Source of the DNA: Aradus depressus
Taxonomy: Eukaryota; Arthropoda; Insecta; Hemiptera; Aradidae
Direction: 5' to 3'
Length of the DNA stretch: 64,000 bases
Assembly: GCA_963662175.1 (NCBI GenBank)
Contig: OY759215.1
Location: forward strand, 9,971,079-10,035,078
A program made the translations under genes and the position numbers. Shown one piece after another: positions 54,241-63,774 of this stretch. The number at the start of each line of letters is the position of its first letter. Positions within the stretch are counted from its first letter, which is position 1. The notes under the pieces were generated by a model, which had not been told where the DNA came from, did not search any database, and saw only the letters and a program-made list of their open reading frames with translations.

Positions 54241-54794
54241 ATAATTCAAGCGTTCTACCTATATAAATACCAACATTTTTACTGTTACCTTCACTTTATT
54301 AGATTTCTTATTATTATATTTATTATCATCTTGTAAATATCTGTTTATTAGAATGTATAGAGTAACAAAATCAAGGGGATTCCCCGTCACTACCTAAACC
54401 CCCTCCATAACTCTACCTTCTACACCGTCAACCAATTCTGTCAGTTTGTAAGTGACTTGATAATGCCTTAACACGGCGAAACTAGTCGAGTATTTAAGAA
54501 TATAGTAAAGTTTGACGAATAAATTGTGTATTTTAAATTATTTATTCCAATATAGTCTTTTAAAAACAAATTAATTCATGAGCCCGTTTATTCCGAACGT
54601 AAGTAAATATAGAACAGCAAAAATAATGAATTTGAAAGTATGATGACGTCGAAGCTGCATAGAATTTTCTCGTCGGTGTAGTTTTTGATAGTTCCAGTTC
54701 GATTAAATACATTTTGATACTATAAAAAAATCCTTATTAAGGATTAACATAATTCGTCAATTGCTATTAATAATAATTACTCTACTTTTTACTT
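54241..54794. other. unassigned, with a decayed hammerhead-like motif
   Basis: At 54452-54492: TTGATAATGCC...GGCGAAACTAGTC keeps the stem II GCC/GGC, GAA, ACTAGT and C, but the core is CTTGATAA and stem I is lost. AT-rich flanks include GAATAAATTGTGTATTTT. Confidence 0.4.
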
Positions 54795-55237
54795 CCACAG
54801 CCATACGAAGTATAGGAGAAGTTACGTAATCTATCGCAAATTTGATTTTGCCCCAGAATTTCATTTTTTACAGCCGCTGATTCCAAAAAAAGAAAAAAAA
54901 ATCTGTGAACACTTCCGATGTATAGATACCGAATTTTACATGTGTTTCCAAAACCCCATAAAGACGATTACTTGGGGCGAGACATTTAGTTTGAGGATTC
55001 AGAAGGCACTATATAACTATTGATTGAGAGCGCCAGTAGCTCAGAAGTAGCTTGCTAGCCTATTGAGCTCAAGATCCCTGGTTCGAAGATTTCGGCTTCG
55101 GAAACAGGCCCTTAGGTTTTTTTTATCTGGGAGGTGAAAAAACGTTCAGCACGCCATCCTTTGGATGGGACGTTAAGCGATCGTTCCCGAAGCTGTACGT
55201 TTTCTGGTACTCGTTGAAGACCCCTAGACGAATAAAC

Positions 55238-55439
55238 TTTGTTTTTGTAATTTTTTTCAGACGTGTCTTCTTTTTATGAAAATAAATTTCGGGACACTTC
55301 CACATCGTTTGGAACAAGTTTGTAGTGACCTGAAGAAGGGACATGGAGTGTCCCGACATATTGTTTGAAAAAAAAAAAAAGAAGACACCTCTGGAGAAAA
55401 AATGGCGGAAAAAATGTACATAGTAACATCCCAGAAAAC
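55238..55439 (+). mobile_element. 0.2-kb retroposon nested in a SINE
   Basis: 202 bp between ATAAAC duplications (55232-55237, 55440-55445). Related to 28980-29158 through CCTGAAGAAGGGACATG, GAAGACACCTCTGGA and ACATCCCAGA. Confidence 0.82.
55325..55366 (+). ncRNA. hammerhead-like motif, family 6 (one core change)
   Basis: CTGAAGA (55330-55336), extra A, perfect 6-bp stem II GGGACA-TGGAG-TGTCCC, then GAC instead of GAA, ATAT, H=T. Stem I GTGAC/GTTTG keeps three pairs. The GAA change predicts loss of activity. Confidence 0.4.
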
Positions 55440-55619
55440 ATAAACCTAAGTAGGCAACATTTAGGACTTCCACTGTAAAGTCGGGCTCATGTCCAACAGA
55501 GCGACTAAAGAGCGCTCTGGTAGTAAGCGATATGACCTTGCAGCATGACCCGGGCATGAGTCGTAATAACTAACAATTGATTTTTAGCCCTAACGGTCGT
55601 GGTGGGGAAGTATAGCAAC

Positions 55620-56189
55620 TTTTTTTTTTTTTGCATTAAATAAGATAGATAAGATCCTTTCTTGATTAGTAGTATTTTTTGATTTTAAAACACATTTTAC
55701 AATAATTCCAAAAACTGTTGTTTCTAATCTATGTGGGTTGTGATAATTGCCAGATATGTTATGAGGAGTGAGCACAATCATGCACATAGACTTATACATA
55801 TGGATACATGCGTCAGCATATAGATATATTTCATAAACATGTACCTAGCCACACAATATTTAAATGGCAGATAAATGTATCTGATAAATATGTAAATACA
55901 GAGTGAGTTCAGAAATACACTCCTCGTACTTAGCTCCAAGAACTGTGGCCACTCACACATAGTGACATAGTGAATCAACCTTCACCTTACGAATCTCTTC
56001 TTGTTAGATTATTAACTGAGATTAAGATTTTTGATTTTAGTTTTGAATAAAAGTTGAGTGAATTTGACTTGAAAAGCAGTTTTACAAAAAACCACTTTAC
56101 GATGTAATCTGACCTCCAAAAATCCAGTCATTTTCTTTTCTTTATCAATGAGGAAACATTTGATTTCCCTTTAACCCAACCCCCCTTTT
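55620..56189. other. unassigned sequence
   Basis: Nothing is recognised. Confidence 0.4.
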
Positions 56190-56305
56190 TAATGAAAACT
56201 AATAATTATTAGCGCAAACGGTCGACTGGTTTTGGAAGGGGAGCGAAGTGCTAATTGATTAATTCGTTCTGTGGAAGTACATTGTCGGTGATTCACCCGT
56301 TTTTC
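56190..56305 (+). mobile_element. family H element, 3' end
   Basis: GCGCAAACGGTCGACTGG to CATTGTCGGTGATTCACCCG. Confidence 0.72.
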
Positions 56306-56695
56306 TGTTGTTCTCTTTAGGAAAAGAAAAGAGAAATCAAATTTTTCTTCATTGGTAAAGAAAATAAGATGATTGGACGTTGGGACTGTGCTATGATGGG
56401 AGACTATGTATGGGGTACAGTGCGTGCAGTGGGATCAGAGAAACATAAGAGGACAGACCGTTCTCATGTACATTTTTGAAAGACACTATTGTTGTATGAA
56501 GATTCAATCTTATTCAATATTTTCGCTCTTATTCCTACCAATTCTTGAGGTACTGTATCTTAGATTTCTTCTATAGGACTCTAGTTATATTAAATGAACA
56601 TGTAATGTTAGTAGCTTTTGAGAAAATTTAAAAATTTGTTATCACAGCCAAAATATTGACATTGAAAATTAAGCAATAAACACTATAAAACTAAG
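56306..56695. other. unassigned sequence
   Basis: Nothing is recognised; it ends in the LINE target site. Confidence 0.35.
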
Positions 56696-57023
56696 TTTTT
56701 TTTTTTTTTTTTTTTAATTATTCTACAATCTGTACAATTAACAATAAGTAGAAGTGAAAATGAGAGATAAATATGTACAATTGATGGGAGAAGCCAGCCA
56801 GTGCCGACACTCCCTTAGACAGTCTCGTTATTCAAAGATGATCGCGAGGCCAGCGTCGTCTTAGGCGGCGTGGAGGGTTGTCGGGATGGGACTGAGAGGA
56901 CATGCGCTGAGCGACAGGATTGGGATGGGTATTCAACTTAGAATGGAATTTCTTGAAGCGGAGTTGGATCAGGTCTTGGACATAAGGAATGTTGAGGTCT
57001 TTGTGTAGGACTTTGTTGGTGAC
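56696..57023 (-). mobile_element. Jockey-like LINE 3' end, strongly truncated
   Basis: The plus-strand T run at 56696-56716 is the tail. ATAAA(A)CTAAG is duplicated at 56685-56695 and 57024-57035 (one A length difference). Only the last 328 bp are present. Confidence 0.85.
56832..57023 (-). CDS. Jockey-like reverse transcriptase, last 63 residues
   Basis: The uninterrupted minus frame begins VTNKVLHKDLNIPYVQDLIQ and ends with the Jockey signature NPPRRLKRRW-like sequence NPPRRLRRRWPRDHL before the stop at 56832. It matches the ends of the 39.5- and 40.7-kb copies (NKTLH.DLNI..., NPPR.LKR.W.RDLL), but is a different subfamily. Dead by truncation. Confidence 0.85.
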   Translation of the reverse strand, partial: VTNKVLHKDLNIPYVQDLIQLRFKKFHSKLNTHPNPVAQRMSSQSHPDNPPRRLRRRWPRDHL

Positions 57024-57074
57024 ATAAAAACTAAGATAAACAAAAACTTGGTCAAATTTTGTTACATAGTGTAA

Positions 57075-57500
57075 TCATAGGGGCTCCAAAATCCTCATAA
57101 TAAATGTTGTGTCGATAAATTCATTATATCGGCAGTTATTAGGGTTTGTGATTTGTGCTCCCTTTCCTTCAACCATTATCGCTGATTTGATAGGTTAGAT
57201 GTCCTCATTGGGTTTTGAATTCACATATGAAATTTTGTGTCGACACATTCATTTACAACAGCAGTTATTAGAGATTTTGTATTGAGCCTCCTCATCATCC
57301 CCCCTGCCCTTTGGCCGATTTAGCTGAAATTAGCCGTTGTCCTTCTGGATTCACATATAAAATTTCGTGGCAATACATTCATTCTATCGGGAGTTATCGT
57401 GTTCACAGGCAGACAGATATCTGGAGGTCGGAAAACATGAAAACTCGGCATCGAATGTTTGGCCGAGTACATAACTTCCCCTATACTTCGTGTAGCTGGC
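57075..57500 (-). mobile_element. family H element (5' two thirds)
   Basis: Ends with CCCCTATACTTCGTGTAGCT. Contains two modules and ATTCTATCGGGAGTTATCGT. Confidence 0.78.
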
Positions 57501-57674
57501 AAAAAACCTTCTAAAATATCTGCTGGCGGTCTGTCCTAAAAACGTTGCTGGCTTCAATATTTGTATATTGTTATTATAGGCTATTAAGAAGAGGAAAGGC
57601 TATAAAGGTCACTCAGCTCAACAAAAGGTCATCGATTTTTCTAGGATTTTGTTGGTGTCTTGTACAACATTTGT
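57501..57674. other. unassigned sequence
   Basis: Nothing is recognised. Confidence 0.35.
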
Positions 57675-57937
57675 AGTCAATCATCGGTGAATCTCTGACA
57701 ATGTACTTCCCCAGTACAAATTAATCAAGTTTTCGCTCTCCAAACCTTGTTTGATCATTTCGACTAATAATTAATAGTTGACTTACCGGAAGATACTTCT
57801 GAATTCTCACACTAAATTTAGTTTCGATACATCTTTTTAATCGGCAGTTATTAGAGTTTTTGTCTGAAGCTGAGGCGTAGTCCTTATTTAGTTTTGGGTT
57901 TACATATAAAATATATATTCAATATATTCGTTCTCTC

Positions 57938-58084
57938 GCTATTTGTCCAAGACTCATTGATATTAGGTTGAAATGGTTTGCAAGAGAACAACTAACCGGG
58001 GAGGAAATGATGAGGTACTTGAATGGAAAATGTTGGACCTCTCTTGCTAATTATTGTAGACGAGCCAAAAATATCATAGTTTAA
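57938..58084 (+). pseudogene. C-terminal 48 residues of an unrecognised retroelement protein
   Basis: The open frame at the truncation point reads AICPRLIDIRLKWFAREQLT then GEEMMRYLNGKCWTSLANYC and ends RRAKNIIV before TAA at 58082. Composition is protein-like, unlike the AT-driven frames around it. It is not the Jockey ending seen elsewhere. A LINE or Penelope-like C-terminus is possible; I do not recognise the family. Confidence 0.5.
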
Positions 58085-58619
58085 CCAGAATTCAATTTAA
58101 ATCATTATTGTAATCTAATGCTATTCTATTTCTCCTAATATTATATATGATAATGTTTATTACTATTTAATCCTATTATTATTTACCATTTATTAATCTT
58201 TTTAAGTTGTATTAATTTTTATTATCATTTTATAACATTTATTATAACTAGGCTCAAATCTTTTGATTCACAATTAATATTAGTATACCGAACCAAAATA
58301 TTATGATTATTTTGATTTGAATTTTATAACTCAAAGATATATATTTATATTGATAAGATCCTTTCTTGTTTGTAAATAAAATTTATTATGTACTTAGGCG
58401 AAGGTATAATTTAATTTTTAAACAAGTTGTAATTGCATTTTGTTGTTCTATACTTGAACGCTAAGAGATGTACTTAATTTCTTCTTTATTTGTAAATTTT
58501 TACGACTTCATTCTGACGGTCATCTGACCAAGAAGTCGTCTTTGGTATAAAATTTTTGATTTTCGAATTATTTGTATATGTGTATTTAATTTATAAATAA
58601 ATAAAGACCTAATAATAAA
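57938..58619 (+). mobile_element. 5'-truncated retroelement of unknown clade
   Basis: A short coding end (to 58084), a 430-bp AT-rich 3' region with a strong hairpin at 58502-58539 (ACGACTTC / GAAGTCGT outside, GGTCA / TGACC inside) and a TAAATAAATAAAGACC tail. Truncated inside family H. Confidence 0.6.
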
Positions 58620-58720
58620 TACATTCATTCTATCGGGAGTTAACATGTTCAAATACATACAATTTTTTTTTTTTTTAATTTTTAGAATCAGGATATCTGT
58701 GGGAACTCGGTATCGTACAG

Positions 58721-59499
58721 TGGGAGAAGGAAGATAACACGGCCATCTGGATAGGAGTTATTTATCATGTTAAAAAGAAATATATATATATATATATATA
58801 CAATTTTTTTTGTACGTTTATGGCGCTTCATCGTCAAAAATCATATCTCACCGTACGATAAAAATCTTCTTCCGCATGAGTGTGACAACATTTTAGTTCA
58901 AAATTACATCACCAGGTCAAAAACCCCTGTTGAAAGATTTCTGATCCAGCAGTTCTCATGTGAATGTTCACTAAATGTTTATGTCAACATTTAGCGGATT
59001 TTAGGCTCAAAAAGCCTATATTTGTTTTGAGGATATGTCGAAAATTCATTCTCATCTTTTCTGAATAATCTTGAGCATTACGACGAGACATACCGACTGT
59101 TGTGGTTTTGAATGTTTTAAAAACGACACCTGCACAGTTCATATTTTACATGAAGTTAGTGCAGAAATATCAACTGTAAGAAAACAAGTTACTACTTATG
59201 ACGGTGTTTAGAAATTTCTTCAAACAGGATTTTGTTGTCAAACATGTATATTATAAATAGATTTTATTGATATTTGTGTGTACTTCATTATTTGCATAAC
59301 ATCCTCATACGATGCTTTTATAACCAAATAAATTTGCTGCCAACAATTTGCAGCTCATCTTCCGTCCTCATTCGCTCGCTCGTTTCTTGCAACATGCATA
59401 TCTCGAAGACTTCGCCCCCCATTCCCTCAGCTGAGTCGACCAAAAATACTCAAGTGTTTTTCTTTTAGAATTATTATTAACCTATAAAATTTTCTTCCT
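58721..59499. other. unassigned, with (TA)n
   Basis: (TA)n at 58780-58800. Frames at 58767-58994 and 59274-59468 are not recognised. Confidence 0.4.
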
Positions 59500-60085
59500 T
59501 TTCATTCCATTATTCCGGCAGTTATTTGGGTTTTTGTGCTCAGCCCTCCTTTCTTTCAGGCGATTGGGATGGAAATCATTAGGTGTTATCCTTGTAGATT
59601 TCTGGATATACATATCAAATTTCGAATATAGTTAGTTATTATGACCCATGCCCGGGCTTTAACTACGAGGTCATACCGCCTAGATTCGTCACTCTGGTGC
59701 ACATGAGCCCGACTCTACTGCGGGAGTCCTAAATTTTGCCTACCCTACATTTTTATTCACTTAGGGCAGGGGTTTTTAACAAATACCTGACATCGTACAG
59801 ACTCGAGCCCATCACTTAACGTCCCATCCGAAGGACGACGTGATTAAGTTTATTTTACCTCCCAGATAAAATAAACTAAGGGCCTCGGTCGGGTTTCGAA
59901 CCCATGACCTTAAGCTTAGAAGACAAGCACGCATACCACTGAGCTATCGGCGCCCTCTTTCGAATATCCAAATATGTATATTCATTCTATCGGAAGTTAT
60001 CGTGCTCAGACAGAACTTTTTTCCCTCATTTTTGGAATCATGGAAACTTTTGTTATTTCTGACCGATTACTTAACTTCCCTTTCG
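59500..60085 (-). mobile_element. family H element split by SINE copy M
   Basis: Left part to TTTCGAATAT (59629), resuming at 59958. The 5' end is altered (TTCCCTTTCGCAAAGTTAAT). Confidence 0.75.
59630..59957 (-). mobile_element. tRNA-derived SINE, copy M (full length, 10-bp TSD)
   Basis: Perfect duplication TTTCGAATAT at 59620-59629 and 59958-59967 fixes both ends: GGGCGCCGATAGCTCAGTGG head and ATAACTAAC-type tail. Confidence 0.95.
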
Positions 60086-61545
60086 CAAAGTTAATGGTTA
60101 CTTCGTGAAGTTGGGAAGAAATTGTGTTCGATTTTGTGCTTGACGGATAGTTCGAAGGGGTCATCATTATGTGTGGATCTTGACTTCAAACAATTAAAAG
60201 TATATACCGTTAAATTTTCGCTTGTCTAAGAAAAGAAGTTGAAATTTGATCAATAGTTTGTAACTTGTTTGTTGAAAGTCGTGCTAATTCCTTTTTTTGA
60301 AGATTTGGTCGTAACTGATTATTTTCTACCGTGATTGTTTATTATCTAAAAGTAAATGCGATTATTGTAAAATCGTAAAATTGTTTTCGGAATTGTAGAA
60401 TAGAATAACAGTTATGAAACAAAAATCAACTACACACCATTTTTATCTCCATTATTTAACACATAAGTACACTTATACGATGCACAATAAATAAATTTAA
60501 AGCGTTGCACTCACAAAAAAAAAAAAAAAAATGAATTAATTCAAACACAAACGGATAAGAAATACACATGTTACGCGAATGTTACGATTTTTTGTTTGCG
60601 CTGTGGAGGAGGAAAACGCTGCATCTACCTCAAAACGTCCTGCTATAACTATGTAACAAGTTTCACTTCAGAGATTATTACGAATAAAACGAGGTGGGGA
60701 AGTGCATTGCTGTGATTTACCGATGTTCATAGTCTCCTTTGGGTGTATTTCCTCATTCTATCTATAAGAGTCTGAGGTAAATGAACTGACTTTATTTATA
60801 ACTATAAAATAATAGGCAAACAAGATGGGAAGAGGTGTTTTGGCAATCCTCTTCAGATGAGGTGTTTTTATAAAAATGTTTTAACAAAGCGGATCTTTTA
60901 TTATACCAATTGCGATAGAACGAGTGAGAAGTGCCAAAATGCCTCCCAAATGAATTAACAAACTTCTTGTTAAATTATGCACAACTTGCATCATGTGCCC
61001 CCCTCCCCCCCTCCTTTGCAAAATAAATTAGACATAGTTTTGTGTAAAAGTTCCAAGGAGACTGCACGATGTTGGGGCGGGTCAGCACTACAAATATAGA
61101 TTTTTGGCGTCCGTTACTCTCACAACTGTTTTGTGGTCACGGTTCTGTGCCACCGTAACTAATGCTCGCTTCTCACTCATTTTCTTCTCTTGTGGAATTC
61201 TTTTAGTACCAAGGAAAAAAATATGTTTATCAAAATAATTTGTTTGCAACAAGTTTTAAGCGCAAGAGGCGGAACAGACAGGTAGGTTCGCGCATAGCCG
61301 ATGCATGGGACGACAGTTTCAGCCCAGGACATGGAATTGGGAGAGAGAGAGAAGATTCGCTCAAAAAGAAAGAAGTAACAAGAAAATGATTTATAAAAAC
61401 TTTGTTATAAGGCTACCGATATTAAATAGAATGAGATGTATACTACAGTTGTATATATACTATACTTTAGTGAAATTATTCGTAGTTTTGCATCGTAAGA
61501 AGAATAAGATGTATGATACTTAACATTTTCAGTATTTCTTAAGTC
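60086..61545. other. unassigned, with small repeat scraps
   Basis: A family H end piece at 60690-60730 (GTGGGGAAGTGCATTGC). A C-rich tract is at 60998-61014. No gene is recognised. Confidence 0.4.
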
Positions 61546-61583
61546 GTGGCTGAAGATGGTAGCAATACCGAAAGTACTCCCAT
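61546..61583 (+). ncRNA. hammerhead ribozyme-like motif, family 7 (perfect)
   Basis: Stem I is GTGG (61546-61549) with CCAT (61580-61583), one G-U. CTGAAGA is at 61550-61556, extra T61557. Stem II is GGTA-GCAA-TACC. GAA is at 61570-61572, stem III AGTACT at 61573-61578, H is C61579. The tail GAAATAGACAATATTT follows, shared with 6150-6209. Confidence 0.68.
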
Positions 61584-61675
61584 ATATTTTATGAAATAGA
61601 CAATATTTTTAAAAAACTTACGTTTTTTTTATATTTTTAAAAAATAAGATGTATACTATAGTTATATACTATGCT

Positions 61676-61790
61676 GATGTAGTGAGAAGTGATTATTTCA
61701 CAGGTTGTCAAATACAAATGTAGCCTGACCTCTTACAGGTTTTAATTATTCTAGCAGGCTTTCGGTTGCCTTCAACATAAGGTAGTCGAC
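61676..61790 (-). mobile_element. hammerhead family 3 element (decayed)
   Basis: The reverse complement has AACCGAAAGCCTGCTAG and GAGGTCAGGCTAC with the tail AACCTGTGA. The core is degraded (CTTATGTTGAAGGC). Confidence 0.6.
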
Positions 61791-62319
61791 AAAAAAAAAA
61801 AAAACATCATTTAGTAAAAACCTACAAAATTCTAATCGCTACACGCAAAAGTGCATAAATATAAAAATAAAGAAACTAAAAACAAATAATTCTTGTAAAT
61901 TATTATAATTATATTAATAAAAGAAATATAGAAAACAGATAATTCAGGCAATAAGATTAATAAATAACATAAAATAAAATAATGAGACATAAAGCTTCAA
62001 ACTTTTCTTTTTTATTGTTATATTCTATAGAATGTTTTATCAGATATGTTATTTTTGAAGCTTTATATTTCATTTATTATTATATTTACGAGTATAGATT
62101 TTATTTTATGTTATTTATTGAACTTATTGCCTGAATTATTTGTTATCTATATATTTTTTTATAGTTATACCTTTTAATGCCTGTCGCCTGTCTTGGTGAT
62201 TACAATTTTGTAGATTTTGACTATATGATGGGGGTTTTGTAGACTGTTGATGAGGGCAACTACTCGATTAATTAATCAGTGAATTGTACTTTCTTGGAAA
62301 CGAGTGAATAAATGAACCC
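61791..62319. other. AT-rich unassigned sequence
   Basis: Weak inverted pairing between 61960-62000 and 62040-62140 (TTTATTTTATGTTATTTATT). A decayed family 3 scrap (GATGAGGGCAACTACTCG) is at 62248. Confidence 0.4.
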
Positions 62320-62560
62320 CATAAGGACGACAACTGATATTCAGCCGAATTGGTTAACGGGAAGGAGGGGGCTTATAGGAGTCTTAATCAAATACCCCAA
62401 TAACTGTTGAAGTAATGAGTGTATTGACACGAAATTTAGCATTCACAAGTACCTCAATAAGACACTTATTAATTTTCAACTAAATCGGTATTAGTTTCAG
62501 AGAGAAAGAAAACTTAGTTGATTAATTTGCCTTGGGGAAGTATGTATCGCCCGTGATTCA
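62320..62560 (+). mobile_element. family H element (3' half)
   Basis: CCCATAAGGACGACAACTGA to GGGGAAGTATGTATCGCCCG and GTGATTCA. Confidence 0.72.
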
Positions 62561-63069
62561 ATGAATGGCAGACCTACATATCATTCTGCAACTTTGTGCG
62601 AAGTTTCAGTTAGATTAACCGGGGAGGTTGTGGGGTAACTTGTAAATAGGGTTTCGTATACGATCTTCAACCTACAGAACCCCTAATAATGAAACAAAAA
62701 TACAAAAAGAAAGTGGGTGCCTTGGTTGGTTGTACGTCGAAGTGATGAAGATAAAGTGAAGTCGGGAGGGGGCCTCGTCTCTCCTCTTCTGTCTCATCCT
62801 TACCACGTCTAAAGATGACAGCAGATCTATGTCTTCTTGAAGGTCAAGGTCCCTCTGCTACACGTGCTACTCAAATTTATATTTTTTAACTATTTCAGCC
62901 CATAATTAGTTATAATTTTAGACTAGCAGATTTCCCGGCGTTGTCCGGTAGTAATACTAAGTTGTACTTCTATACCGGGAACTGAATTACATGCGACACC
63001 CGGACAAAGTACAAAAAGCTTCCTCTTTCCCACCTCCTCCCTTAGAAAAAAAAAAGGTCGATGAATAAC
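62561..63069. other. unassigned, with a CCCGGCGTTG fragment
   Basis: 62925-62965 (ACTAGCAGATTTCCCGGCG) matches the repeat at 13690. The rest is unassigned. Confidence 0.4.
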
Positions 63070-63400
63070 TGTAATATAAGAATGTACTTCCCCAGAACGA
63101 ATTAATCAATTAACTTTTCCTCCCCCTCCAGAATTAGTCGATCATTTGGGATAATAATCAATAGTTGAATTACATAGAAGTTTCTAAATTTAGTGTCGAT
63201 AAATTCATTATATATCAGCAGTTATTAGGATTTTTGAGTTGAGCCCCTGAAACCCTCCCCTAAACCCTTCCTTCCCTTCGGCCGATATCGCTGAAATTTA
63301 AGAGGTTATATTCTTATCCGTTTTAAACTTTAAATATGAAATTTCATGTCTATACATTTATTACATTTGCAGTTATTCGAGTTTTTTTTTATTAAGCCTC
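63070..63400 (-). mobile_element. family H element (3' half)
   Basis: AATGTACTTCCCCAGAACG, GTCGATAAATTCATTATAT, GGCCGATATCGCTGAAAT. Confidence 0.75.
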
Positions 63401-63454
63401 CCCTATAACTGGGGAAATAGTAATATGGATACTATCGAACTCTTCTCCTGGAAA

Positions 63455-63645
63455 TGATAATCCACACACTATTGTATAAAATGATAAGCCACACATTATT
63501 GTATAAATTAATAAACCACATATTATTGTGTAAAATGATAAGCCACACATTATTGTATAAATTAATAAACCACATATTATTGTGTAAAATGATAAACCAT
63601 ACATTATTATATAAAATAATAAGCCAAACTTTATTGTGTAAAAAA
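63455..63645. repeat. 27-bp tandem array, about seven copies
   Basis: The unit is built on ATAA(G/A)CCACA(C/T)ATTATTGT. Two sub-variants alternate, giving a 54-bp higher-order step. Open frames in three frames repeat a 9-residue unit. Confidence 0.93.
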
Positions 63646-63774
63646 AAATGTGTGCTTACCACCACCAGCGCCCCTCCAATTTAAGATTGTTGGATGCCTC
63701 ATAGTCTATATTCTAAGTTAGATTATCCTTCAGATAATAATCCTGTAAGTTTCTTGAAATAAGCAAATATTTTA
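63646..63774. other. unassigned sequence
   Basis: Nothing is recognised. Confidence 0.4.

Larger units (their letters stand above)
55026..55575 (+). mobile_element. tRNA-derived SINE, copy L, with nested retroposon
   Basis: Head GAGAGCGCCAGTAGCTCAG with an altered B-box region (an extra GATTTCGGCTTCGGAA hairpin-like stretch). Target duplication ATTGATT at 55019-55025 and 55576-55582. Interrupted at 55238-55439 by the 0.2-kb retroposon. Confidence 0.88.
54795..55615 (+). mobile_element. family H element split by SINE copy L
   Basis: Left part 54795-55025 starts ACTTCCACAGCCATACGAAG. It resumes at 55576 with ATTGATTTTTAGCCC and ends at GGTGGGGAAGTATAG. Confidence 0.78.
57675..58720 (-). mobile_element. 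family H element split by a truncated retroelement
   Basis: 57675-57937 starts GGTGAATCTCTGACAATG. The remainder 58620-58720 (ACATTCATTCTATCGGGAG) continues past the insert. The sequences at the break, ATATTCGTTCTCTCG and ACATTCATTCTATCG, look like a diverged target duplication. Confidence 0.68.

Noticed and set aside
55123..55557. 144-residue minus-strand open frame
   Set aside because: It spans a SINE and a nested retroposon; the reading is a composite of repeats.
58502..58539. Another hammerhead, because CTGACGG and a stem-loop occur
   Set aside because: The core lacks the A after CTGACG and no GAA plus self-complementary block follows; it is better described as a nested hairpin.
63392..63684. 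Three overlapping short proteins
   Set aside because: Products of the 27-bp array in different frames.
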